64,000 nucleotides of DNA from assembly GCF_002443255.2 (NCBI RefSeq), contig NW_019211456.1, forward strand, positions 57,331,578 to 57,395,577. Reading direction: 5' to 3'. The position numbers and the translations under genes are program-made. Every line of letters begins with the position of its first letter. Position 1 is the first letter of the stretch. Of the stretch, positions 13,914 through 26,200 are shown in pieces. The notes below the pieces were generated by a model, which was not told where the DNA came from, made no database searches, and worked only from the letters and a program-made list of their open reading frames with translations. The DNA is from Varroa destructor (Eukaryota; Arthropoda; Arachnida; Mesostigmata; Varroidae).

Positions 13914-15282
13914 GCCCCTCTAAAGAGCCGTCCGCTCGACTCTTCTAACGCTGCCGCACTCGAGGCACACACACAGAGCGGGATACAATTACTGTGCATA
14001 TACTTACTTTAGAGCGCTTATTTAACGTCCCATCTCTAAACCTATTTATTTATTGATTCCGTTTCGCCAGACATTTTTAGGTTTGGTAGCCGGTCTTTGA
14101 CGCCCTCTTCATTGTCAGATGCATTATTATGTCACCACGGTGCCTTGGACAGCTGACCCTCTGGCAAAAAAAGAAAACAGGGGTCGCTGTTTCAAGCCCC
14201 ACGACTAAATAAAACAACAAGTACTTCATATTATTACGAATCTCACTTGCCAATGATGGGAACGGTATGGAGAGCACGGTGGGTGAAAGAAACATTTCAC
14301 CCAAGCTCATATGAATGGGAACTTTAAAGATTTTTGCCATGTGTGATCTGGTATTGTTGTATACAAGGACAATCTTGACTTATCTATTTAGTTTTTTTTT
14401 TTGTGTTAAATAGCCTCATTCACTTTATATATTTGAGCCCTACGCCAATTCTTGTGGATCGTTTTATAGATTCCTTTAGGTATTTGTCAAACTACGAAGC
14501 CTTATTCAGCTTCACCAAACGCAAATTATTTGTTATTTTGTAAATTGACCTATATCTAAGCTAGAGCAAATTTCTCGAAGTTATCTGAGTAATAATCTGA
14601 GTAAAAATTTATGACTGTGGTTGTGAGTGGTTCCATATCAAGCAAATTATTTAAGTACAATGAAAAACCTTGTCCTTGTACGCTTCATTAGTTTGAAGAG
14701 CACACAACCTCGTATTTTGTACTCAAATGCCATAAATTCTAGACGCATCCCATCTTCTTGATCAACTAACGAGTTGTTTGGCACCCGAAGCCCTTATCGA
14801 CCTCAGATGAACGATCGCGGTGCACTTTTTAGGTCCAAAATCCTATCTTTGAACTAAGCGTATTACCTCCAAACAACACTTGTTGTACACGGCAAAATTA
14901 TCCCGGGCTGCTACGATAACTTTTTGATAGGCTTCGAAGATGGCTTCATGGTTTTTTTTTTATCATTTAAGTTGAAAACCGAAATTGGAAATTTGGAAAA
15001 CTAGAAGAATATCGTTCATCACATAATAAAGTGACAACCAGCTCCCGAAGGACAGAGGGCGTTTTGGGGCATATAAAATAAATTGGTCAAACAGAGAATT
15101 CCCATGTCTTGCTTACTGAACAGAAAACTTAAAATTTTTTTATCTCTATGACAGTAAGCTATTATATTGTGTGTTTCTCGCCATCGTGCATGATTTTTTA
15201 CCGTTTTTCTTTCCTCTATGAGAATCTATCTATGCAAGGTCCTAAGAACACGCAAAGTGCAATAAAAACTCCGATTCGAAAT
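13914..15282. other. Spacer between LINE and mariner relics
   Basis: Nothing recognisable. The minus ORF at 14077-14340 could be further LINE debris but carries no motif. Confidence 0.55.
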
Positions 15283-16037
15283 TTAATAGTATAACTCGAT
15301 GAGGTTTTCCATGTGTGGCCTTGCGTTGTCATCGAACGGGGGCTGGCCTGGCCTCGTTTGTCTGATCTTATCATGTGAAGAGCTGTCTGACTCGATGCAA
15401 CTGGACCAAATAAATATGCTGATCAACTGCCTAGTTCGTGAAAAATAATTTCCAGTAAGTCTGACCCTCGCAGTCCCGCAAAACGAAAAGTTTAATCTTT
15501 TTAGATGAATATCTGATTGAACACTGAGTTTTAGCTTAGTTCCTGGAGTCATCCGCTCCAATTTCTGCTTCACGTTAACGTACAGACATCACCTTTGTTC
15601 TGCAATTCTGTGCAAAAGTCGACTATTGTAATCGTTTGTAACGCGATTAATTGAGAGGAGGCGTTAATGTATAACTCCTTGTTGGATTCAGAGAATTAAG
15701 TACACCCGTCAAGGTTTCCCTGTAACACCTAGAAACTTTAGGTGGCCTATGAAAGTCGGGTTACTACACTCTATTTTCTCGGTCGATTTCCGAATCGTTT
15801 CTTCCACTGCTTTTCCTTCAAAAATGCCTTTAAATAAAACCAGAGCAGGGAATATCCTCTAAGGTCCCAAACGCCGTTTTCGAAAGATTGTTCAGTTGGC
15901 AAACCAATTCCAATAACGATAACATTATTATTGGACACAAACCAAATGGCCTGGACCGTTCTGGCAGCGCTTTGGCCTCGACGAAATGCATCCATAAAGA
16001 AGATGTTAGAAACACACTTCTTCTTCAGATAAAACAT
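15283..16037 (-). mobile_element. Mariner-family transposase relic retaining DNARPH block
   Basis: Read on the minus strand over three frames. 16000-15840 gives an HTH-like FRRGQSAARTVQAI and then LSKTAFGTLEDIPCSGF, matching the mariner F..G...LED.PRSGRP linker. Near 15610-15560, LHRIAEQR-stop-CLYVNVKQK matches the first catalytic block, with TGDEKW degraded. SDIHLKRLNFSFC and, in another frame, DCEGQTYWKLFF follow (the LHPKK....WWDcEG block). PPFDDNARPHMENL at about 15340-15300 is a nearly intact second-catalytic-Asp signature. The C-terminal third with the last Asp is missing. Frameshifts and stops make it inactive. It shares only family-level similarity with the copy at 21358-22155, so the two probably come from different mariner lineages. 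No terminal repeats were identified. Confidence 0.85.
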
Positions 16038-16662
16038 CAGTCTTTAAGAGGTTTTCCAGGTTGAAATTGCATTCACTACACTATACCCACTAGCATGGTA
16101 ATAGAATAGGAAAAGCGCTTTTGAATGCTATATAAGAAATAAATAGCAAGTGAGAGAAAGTGCGCAAGAATGTTTTTTAAGCACTGGACGTTCTTTCGAA
16201 CTGAATATATTTGGATGTAGTCTGTGCTCTCTATAAGTGCCAGACAGTCCAACTGTCATGCAAACGGGACACTGAGCTTTAGACAGTTATTAAAGATCCA
16301 TAGGACTTTTTACGGCTACTGGTTACTTACGTTCTATGACCACACAACAATTTGAGCAGTACATTACTCGTGTTTCTCTCTTAAAAGTATATCAACAAGA
16401 ATAGGCCTATTACTTCATTTATATTTATTGCTATTTACATACAATCTCTGTCCGTATTAGGCTCTACACCTAACAGCACTCAACATCAATGGGGCCAAAG
16501 AAAAAGGACATTTCTCATTGTCTGGCAATTTTTTGCAAAGTTTCATTTTCTCGTCTATATTTTCCACATCATAATATATTCCTTTTAATTAAAGAAAATG
16601 CATATGACACTGGTCAAGGAATATTTTGCATTTTTTCTTGTAATTACTTTTAATAGGTACAT

Positions 16663-16668
16663 TTTATT
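16663..16668 (-). other. Candidate poly(A) signal AATAAA for the protease mRNA
   Basis: AATAAA on the minus strand about 395 bases after the stop codon. It sits in a very AT-rich stretch with several close variants; another AATAAA lies at 16424-16429. The motif is common by chance at this composition, so the choice is tentative. Confidence 0.3.
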
Positions 16669-17060
16669 ATTACTTTGTTATTATTTTTATAACAATCATC
16701 ACAGATAGTAAACAATGACCGATACAGTACTCGGTTAACATAAACAATTTTTGCTTAGCAGACAGTTAAACTTTTTGCCGGTTAAAACCCAGCTCATAAA
16801 ATGCTATATTTACCTTAGCACAGGCTAATCTAAGTAAGAGCCTTAATTGCAACATGATTGCATTTGGTTCATTGTTTCTTGGACTACATTTCCGTTTAAG
16901 TTAAGAACTTCAGTCGCTCTTCATTCCTTTTAGCTCTTGAGACTATTACTATGCTGAAATCGTAACGATACCTGAAATATCTCATAGAATTCAGCTTTTC
17001 ATTTCCCCTGCCGCCAGTCAAAAAAGTCCAAGTTTCCTTGCAAGTCGGACTCCCTATTTT

Positions 17061-17225
17061 CTAGGACTGTTCTACGACGCTCCGAATCCAGTCCTGATAC
17101 TTAGCTACGCGCGTATATGACCCTGGATAGCCTTTTTCAGCGCATCTCCGTCCGAATGAGGTTATGCCAATTACAGCATACCGACGCTGATCGTTGAGCA
17201 TCATCAACGGCCCGCCGGAGTCACC
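17061..17225 (-). CDS. Protease last exon: GDSGGP catalytic serine and stop
   Basis: A 165-bp terminal exon after acceptor cattgtag. It starts directly with [10 protein letters not shown] (active Ser), continues with SFGRRC (Gly216 and the C220 partner of C191) and GYPGSYTRV (Gly226), and ends in a C-terminal helix, [12 protein letters not shown], followed by TAG at 17063-17061. The C-terminus stops at the usual place for the family, with no extension. Confidence 0.96.
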   Translation of the reverse strand, partial: GDSGGPLMMLNDQRRYAVIGITSFGRRCAEKGYPGSYTRVAKYQDWIRSVVEQS

Positions 17226-20200
17226 CTACAATGAAAGAACAGCAAAAATGTGTTGTAAATATGCTGAGATTTTCTTTATTATGGCTAGTCACTAGTAACA
17301 AATTCGTCTGCGACAGCAGATTGTTCTGTAAATCTATCTAATGGATGCTTAACTGAGACTCGCGTAAGATCGGCAGAATAGACACCGTCATCAGGGGCTG
17401 AAACAATACTGTGTCCCTAATCACCAATTTATTTGAATGAATGCTTTATTGTTTTTGTTTGTATTTGAAGTCTGAGCGGCCGTAAACTCATCATATTTCT
17501 ATACAAAGTGATAAAAAAAAGAAGTCAGTAGGCACATGGCTTACTTAAGAAATCAGATCTATTGCTTTTTTTAACACAAGCCACCCCTACCCTTTGGCCC
17601 AATGGAACCGCTGAGCTCAAGAATCTCGGAAACCAACGGTAGAACCAATTTTGAACTATTGTTTCTATCTATAAGATGATAATTAGAATGACGCGACGAG
17701 TCCTTTTTTTCGGGACCTCCTTCCTCTAATAGTCGGTTTATAGGAATTTTGGACTCCTCTGTGGCTCATGTGCACTTTTCCATGTCCCACCACTACTCCT
17801 CTTTTTTCATCACTTAGACTCCCTTTGTTTACTTCGATTTATCTTTATATGCAAAATAGCTTAGCAAGCAGAGCGCTTGGAACCTTATGAGCAATGCAAT
17901 GTCTCATGCTGGTAGTTTTACGAGGCTACTTTCGTACTGGTTCCAAATTAAACGTTTTTATCATTGTTATTATTAGTACCTTCTTTTCACCCCTCAGATA
18001 CTGTTAGTTCCATGCTTAACATATAACACACGGTGCAAAATAAGTGCGTTTTTACTAAACTTTTCATGGTCGCCCTGTGTACCAATATAAACATGACCTC
18101 TATTAAGCTATTTAGTACTAGAGAGTTACAAATAGATTATGTCTAGACGGAATAACTGTTGTCTCTCGGTTAATACGCAAAATCGAATGGATTATGGCTC
18201 AGCACTCAAGGAAACTGCTACTAAGCTTGCGGTATAACGCCAAAAGTTGCTCCTTTGGATCACCATGGCAATCCATGTATGGTTCCTTCAAAGCTTGAAT
18301 TCATGGAGTCCTAAGATAATTTAACAATATTTTTTAAACAAGAAAGGCCATTTTCATCTATTTGGCGCATGTACACTTAGTGGATTGCACGTAGCTTACA
18401 TGTTCGAGTGAGGTGCTAGTGGGGATTACAAAGTAGCAGAACGTAGATTACACCTCGTGTGCGTCTCAATTAAGGCTCAAAAAGAGCCTTTAACAGCCTT
18501 GTGTGGCAGTTAATCTCAGTGCATCGTAATCGGTATTCTTTAGCCTTTCAATGCAATATCTACGCGCTGCAAAAGCATGTTGCCCAACTTCTTATAGCTT
18601 AGTCTCACGTTTGAGAAACCAACGAAGAAATGAGTACCTTAATATCTATTTATTTTCGTTAGTAATATTGTTTCCATTAATCGAAGATATTGATCTTTTG
18701 ATGAATTAGCGAAGATTGAGGTCAGCTTCAAACAAAACATAATGCTCACTAGGTATAAAAGTGTTTTAAACGTGTGTAAATTATAGTTTGTACGTCAAAA
18801 CGTATCTTTTTGTAAATGTACATGAATAGCACAACGCCGAAATAATTGGACGTACGAATAGATATATTAGCTAAATGATGATGAACAAATCAATATTGTG
18901 GTTTCCTCGCACTATTGTTTGTATACTGGTGTTCTACTGGTCCCTTATATTTCAATTTCCTCAATTTTACATTTTATTAATACTGCTGAGTAATGAGCTT
19001 TTCAGTGGTTCTATACATGTGCGCATGTTTGAATCCAAGTGTTTAAAACAACGTATTCAAAATGTATAAAATAAATTTTACCGCTAACCCCTCGTTGGTA
19101 AAACTTCATTTAGTATATTATATTATGCCTAAGCAACTACGCTTTGTTAGTACATATGGTTTAGTATTGTTCATTCATATATCGAATGATCTGTATTATA
19201 GTACAGAGTAAGATTCACCTCCTCTTTGAAACCTTGACAACAATTCAACACTATACTTACAAGTTTAAATGCTAAAAGCGTTTGTCTCATTTTATTGAGC
19301 GGTTCAACCTTAACTAATTAAATAAGTTGCTATAATCTATGAGAGTACCTGAGGTGGCTCCAAAGATTATTGTTTACAGGTCTGATGGTCGACAGATGGA
19401 TGGATAGAAAGGATATTAACTTATACTTCGTCAGTCTGTTTGCCTTAAGCATGGGCTGAAACAATCTAAATAGAAAAAATATTGAGGGATATATAGAGAA
19501 ATCATCAGATCATTTCGCCTATGATAGGCTGAGTTCTACAAAATCATAGTGGCATCATGCTGATTCAGCCGAAACTTCACACATGCTGCATTATCAAAGT
19601 CTCGCATATATAACTTCGGAACTTAAGATCAACCTTCCTTAAAGACCGAAGACATTGAGATTCGCCAATGGTTAACTGAAAGTCATGCAACATCATCGAC
19701 ATATAGCAACGGCAAAATCAGGATCGATACCAAGTTACTGCTAGCTATTTCTGAAAATTTTAGTGGCTTTTAGTTTTCGATACAACGAATATAGGGTAGT
19801 AAAGTGTCACATATATATCTGTGTATAACTCGGAAGATTTACCATGTAGTTTTTACGCCCCATTGATTGGGTTAGCAGCGACCTATGGTCGTTTCTAGGA
19901 TATCTATATGGCTAGCAGCGGTAGAGATCAGATGTAGTTTGATTCATGCTAAATGCTGACATTAATTTATGTAAAACCACAGACTAGAAGGGTATATTAC
20001 TCTAAAACAATATGAATTTTATATTCATTGAAAGGATTTAATGCGCGAGCGGATTTTAATAATCCAAAGATATTCCGAAGAGCGTCACGCTGGACCGTTG
20101 ATACGAGATTTAAGTGCTGAGCAAAGATACCCTATACGACAACAGAGTGTGTAATTACCGATTAAAGAAGAGATCTATGAAGATACACAAGTATGTGCTC

Positions 20201-23200
20201 GGAGGAAATTCCTAACTCAAAAACAAACCCAAAGAAATGGCTGGTCCAGTCTCACAGCAGTAATAGCGTTAAACTTTTAATGAAGATAGAATAGCATCCC
20301 TATGTTTGTTGTACAACCTCTCAAACTCGGGGCCATATGCTTGCTAATCTGTCTGGCCTAAAGTAATAATACTTGATTGTTTTCAAGAAGATACGGCCGC
20401 GATTAATTGTTTTTATGAAATACAAAGCCTTTTCACTCAAAAACATATTCCAGAAGGATAGATAGAAGGCATGCTTGTTATCATCGCAAAAATTGTAGAT
20501 AGACCGAAAACTATGCTAGTTTCCTTAACAATTTCGGGCATTACGCTAACGCTAGCGAAACTTACCAAGCGATAAAGCTCCGCATTTTGCTAAGTAGCTT
20601 TTTCCCATTTAGGTTCTAGCGAACTTCAAGCCTCATTGCATTATTTGGGCTTATTGCGCAAGCTTCAAATTAGTTAAGTGAATGTCATAAAATCGATATG
20701 AATAAAGTCAAGTATTATCATAGTTTGAGAAATGAAAAACCGTGGATTTTCTATTTTTTTTCCAATACTGTCTAGTGTTTCTTTAATGTCTGAGGACATT
20801 TTCAAAGCATTTGGTCTTGGCTCACCCGACACGTGTCTCGATCTCCCTGTAGACTTCCGGCGCAAAGATAATTCTCGTTAAATTTGATAACGGTCCGCTT
20901 AAAAGCTTCCTTGCACGTATCTAACGTTTGAATAGGAACGGTAACCTCTTGCAGAATCGAACTCGCTGGACCATCTGGAAACAGTTTTCATATGACTATT
21001 AACGACATTCGAACCCCCTATTTCTCCCGGAAGTTAAATTTAACTTCAACGTTCTCTCACTGATCTAGCTAACGGCGCGCCTATACACTGCAACCTCTCC
21101 GCAATTAGGTGACCTTAATACGTCCATATTTAGTTCAAGCATAACTGTATATATCAATAAAAAACAACTATTTATCTGTCTTCAGCTCATCGATAGCTGT
21201 ACTCAATTACTGTAATTCGCAAATCTTTCTTCATCGAAAACCTATTGATCGTTCCTCTGGCTTGCTTAGATGGCTTTTAAGTCTCATATGCCAAGTTATA
21301 TAAATCGGATCGGGCAGCTGCTAGTGTTATTTGAATGGCGAGATTTGGCAGTAGTCGATGAGCTTGTCGATTGGTAGGATGTTTTTATATAGACTCAGCG
21401 TGGACTGCCTTATAGATGAGCAGAATTCCTTCAAAATTCGTTATATTTTACAGTTTTATTACGCACATAGACCCAGGCTTCTAGAACAAATTGTGCTATT
21501 CCTGAACAAAATGCGTTATCGAAGGAAGCGGCCTGAAGATGATTCTCTGAAAATTTTGATGTAAAGAATACTGATGAATGTTGATGCGAGGGCCAGGTGC
21601 AGAAAAAGCTGATACATTTATTGTGTGAGTAACTACTATTTAGCCAAGAAGCTACGAATCGATAGATAAATAGTTTTCAACTGTTTGAGACAAGCTAGCT
21701 ATAAGAAAAGTCCATCATTACTTAGATTCCATATAAATTGAATTTATCCGATTATATCTCCATCTGTGGAATCTACAGAAACAAAATGAAGTCGGGCCGT
21801 TTCTGTAGCCATGATCACGAGTGATAAAAAGTAGACTACATTCGACAATGATGCATAAATAAGGAACTGTGCTTTACGATTCATGGTCAGACTGACGCCA
21901 AACAATATGTTGCTATGTTTTTGGTAGGACTGGAAAAAAACCGTACGTTATGAGTTGTTGCCACCTGGCAAAGCGATCGACCTGGATTTATACTATATTA
22001 ATTTCAATGGAAATGATGCAAAAGTCACTTGTCACAATCTCTTGCTCAGAAAGCACCCGAGTATTACAGTTTTATATCTTCATGATTTTACCGAAAAGAA
22101 AAGGCAGAAAGTCATCGCTAAAAATGGGGCATATTTGTGTTATTTTAAATTATAGAAAAGAATCCTTCCCAGAAGAAAGAGAAAGTTATAGAAAAGAACG
22201 ATCAGTATTTTTCGACAATCCAATATTAGAATAAACAGGAATGTTTATGAAATGTGGTTAAAAAGTTTAGGTAGAGAATAGGCACAATGAATTCTTTCGG
22301 AGACGGATAGCAACTAACCTTTCCGGTTTCGCAGATCACCTAAGCTTCCCGACAGACCGGATAGGATAACTAGTATTTGTAATACAAGACATCGTTATGA
22401 CTGAACGTTTTATAAATCTGAGCGTAACCCTGTACTGAGAATACAAAACCGATACGTGTGCGGTGATTTTCGATGGGTAAAAAAAAAGTCTTTTTCTGAG
22501 GTACGCTTTTGAACGAAACGAAAGGGAAATCCAATGCGGTAAAGATTCCTGCAGGCGCACAAATTCGCGCGTACAGCTTCTATATACGATTTAAAAAACA
22601 TGATTGGATATTCAAGTACCTCTGGATAAAAGTAAGCAGCAACAATGACTGCCAACTTCCCTGAATCGCGTTACACGAAGGCTCCATTCACGGCGAACAG
22701 AGACATAATGTTATGCGTGCCGCTGCTAATTTATAGATAGCTGCTATTAGAATCTGACGAAAAAAGGGAAGCGGCGTAACTGAGCTCGGCCTTAAATCGC
22801 TTCTTATCAAACTACTTTGAGTCTAAATAATGTATTCCCTAGCAGCAGAAACATAGCACACAACGACGTTTTTAATCTCTAATAAATTTGAAGTCAGCTA
22901 TTTTAACAATACGCCAGTGATAGTGCAATCTGTATAAGCATATCTCTTCTCAGCAAACAATTTTCAATCCGGTAACCGTTTTAGGAAGAGGAACTTAACG
23001 TAGCTTTATTGATCTTAATTTAACACGGGCAGAACTTTCACATTTCTAAAGAAGTTTGCTTATACTATCTAAACGTTGATATGCGTTCCAAGTGAGTTCC
23101 TGATTTATTTTGAAGGATGTCATTGATATTTTCAGGCGACTCACGAAGAACGGTGTCGGTGTGAGAACACGGAACGAACTGGTCGCCAAATGGACTTAGC

Positions 23201-26200
23201 TTTAAGACGGTCTGTAATTTGTGATTTATAAATGTATAGATTCGTTGCTGAAAACGTTTCATCAAGATGTAGGACATCTTTCTAATATGGGGCCTAGTGG
23301 TCATTGCGTCGACGGAAATATTGCTAAAATGAATCACTAACTCATTAAGCAAGAACCATCTAGAGAAGGATGCCAAGTCTAACAGCATGGATTCTTCCTC
23401 GTTTTTGGGTGGTATCTTCTCAAAGTATATCTGTGCAGGCGGTTTTTTCCGAAACTCTGGATAATGCCAGAGCTATCCTCGCAATGGAGGGCCAAAACAC
23501 TATACAGACAAACCTTTTAAATATGCGTCTTCTAGGCCTGACGAAGTGGCATGCAGCCAAAAAGCTTATGGTTGATCCTACTAATAATAACAAAAGATTT
23601 GATTACCATTTCTCGCATACGTTGCTAAAACAAGACCTCCTAAGCAGCTCAGGCGAACACTGAAGTACAATGAGACATATTTTTAACCTATTATTTTGTC
23701 CTGGGTCATATTTTTCATCGCGATACGATAGTGTCTGAGTACAATACACTGTGCAACAAAAAGGAGTTACTAATTTACGTTCCATTACATCGTGATGACC
23801 TCTTCGTGTACTTAGTAAACCCGTGATTGGTCGACAGCCCGGAAACGCATTGCCTTCCGGTAGCTGGTCAGCGACAGCCCTGAAAATTGTGAATGATTTT
23901 ACTGACTCAACAATGCCGCAACGGACAACGCAGCTGTTGGCTGGAAGTACTTTTTAGGAAAGCATTAATCGACACGTTAACTTCGGTTTCTAACAAAAAT
24001 TCCCAAAAGATAACAAAAAGCGACATTCGTGATGAGCTCGACACGCTTATTTTTCCAGGACGTTACACGGCAGAAACAGCCTTAATTTCTACATGGTACA
24101 TGGCTATCTAATTCCTGAACTACAGCAACGTATTCTAAATAAAGTAGAATTCGCGGTGGCGGAATATCAATCGTTAAGTTGAGAAGGTCTGCCAAATTTA
24201 AGGACAGGAGTCACTGTGATTTTAGCCTATTGTGCCGATAATTCTGGGAATGATATGCCAACAAACGGACGAGTGCGAAGGAAGATTTCGTCGGGTACCG
24301 ATGCGTCCGTTTGCAACTCCAATTGAGGTCAAGTTATTTTCCGGGCTCTATCTATGCTTTTTTTTCTACCTAAGCGCTTTCTCGAAACGAGCCTCACACC
24401 ATGGTTTTATACCATTTTTTAACAGGTTCACGTAGCTGTCAATGATTAGTACATTGGCAAGTTGTGTTAATACATTAGCGAAAAACTCCGAGGTGCGTTC
24501 CAAGGGGTACTAACACCAGGTTGTTTTAGCGAACGGTATTTCACTTCGTTTCACAACACCCCTTGAGTCGAAATTCACAATTCGAAGTCATGAAATGTTT
24601 TTTAATCGGGCCTTATCGTAAGAGGGCTGTAATGACTGTACCCAATTACTTGATTTTTGATCTTTTTTTGATATCACTTACTGACAGGAATGCTCTCGTG
24701 TTCTTATGAAAAGCCGACGTCAGTTGCGCCACCTTAAATGTTTACCCATTTAAGCTGGTTTTGAGGTGTGTTTAACGTAGAGCAGTTACTTGTATCGCGT
24801 CATTGATTGATGAAAGACCAATATCGGCAATCTACATCCCTTCTACTTTAACTTATTCCTGATATTGATATCATTGCTTCTATGGTTGTTGTATGTAGAA
24901 GTAGAGACTCGCAAACCAATAGGTTAACGTTAATTCATCGTTACCGTTAACGAAGACAAATATTAAAAAAAAAATATTAACAATAAGTAACAAGGAATCG
25001 TGTTCGACTCCAGTGTTGGAATAAAATACTTTGTACATGTACGTATTCTGTGTAGAAGAATATTTATATTCTATGTAAAAGCCCCACCGAGTCGTCTGGT
25101 CCTGTATGCCTACCAACGCACTACTGATGTATGTATCTACAATGTTAGCTGATTAGGTGCATCGGCGTCATAGAGAGTCTGTAATAAAACTGCGGAACGT
25201 AATGTGTTTCGAATAACCCGCTCCTATTCGTCTCGTGCATTAAAGCGTACTACTTAGCCAGATGCTGGCATTACCATTCATTCAATAATCATCCATCCCC
25301 AACTTGCTGTTTCAGCTGATAAGGTAGCTGACATCTACAGGTTTCTTTGCCGGTTAGCATAAATAATGGTTCGAAAAAGCGTAAATTAGATGAGCACTTT
25401 TCAGCCTAATTTAGAATTATTTGTAAATTATGGCAGATAATGGATCCCATGCTGACCTGATATAAAAGCAACTATTTTTTTTTAGTCTATTTTACTCAAT
25501 ACATTTTAGGGGGGTATGAATATAGCCAGGTTTTTTAGCATTCGTATTAAGAGTTTTGCCTGCTCTCGTTGACTGATTAGCTTCCACATCAGTTATAGGG
25601 CTTGTAATACATGATATTGTTAATTAATCGCCGTCATCCAACAGATAAGTTTAAGAGTCGCATACGCCATATCATATTAGCCTGCTCTTTAAGCCACAGT
25701 GAGCCTACAAGCTCAAAATATATGACCATTTTTTAAAGTCACTTATTAGGAGAAATTTCACCGATTCACGAAACTATTTACGGTATCAATTACGTCGAGC
25801 TCGCTTTGACCGTTTTCGCAATGATTGAGTGATCGTATGAAGGACTCATTAGGAAAGCAATTTTTTCTGGGCAGTGTCATAGTGGCAGGGGGCTACCCAT
25901 GAACACATTATTCCTATGGATTTTGCTTATCCGAAAAGTATCCATTCCACGGCTAAACGTCTTGTTCGAAATAAACTACACATTTACTGTGAGTTACAAA
26001 TTTTCCATTTCATTTTTCAGGTTACATCTTTTTCACCTGTATTTTGTAATCGCTCGTCTACAGGAAAACCTAGCAATACACCAGCGAATCCTTTATTGTT
26101 TAATCAATATGTGTGCCTAATTGGCCTTTTTATTTAGCCTTTTCGCATGTTCTATCTGAGCTGGCAAACGCGGAATTTTCATGTTGTTAAATTGCGTACC

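Noticed and set aside
23065..23388. 107-codon minus ORF opposite the CYP4 relic's 5' end, with a stretch ([13 protein letters not shown]) faintly like a P450 N-terminus
   Set aside because: Wrong strand relative to the clear CYP4 relic, and only one weak motif.
24770..24810. Minus-strand NDAIQ followed by gtaact, considered for the exon before GDSGGP
   Set aside because: Lacks the required Cys; the exon at 20826-20974 has LCAG and DTCR with matching phases.
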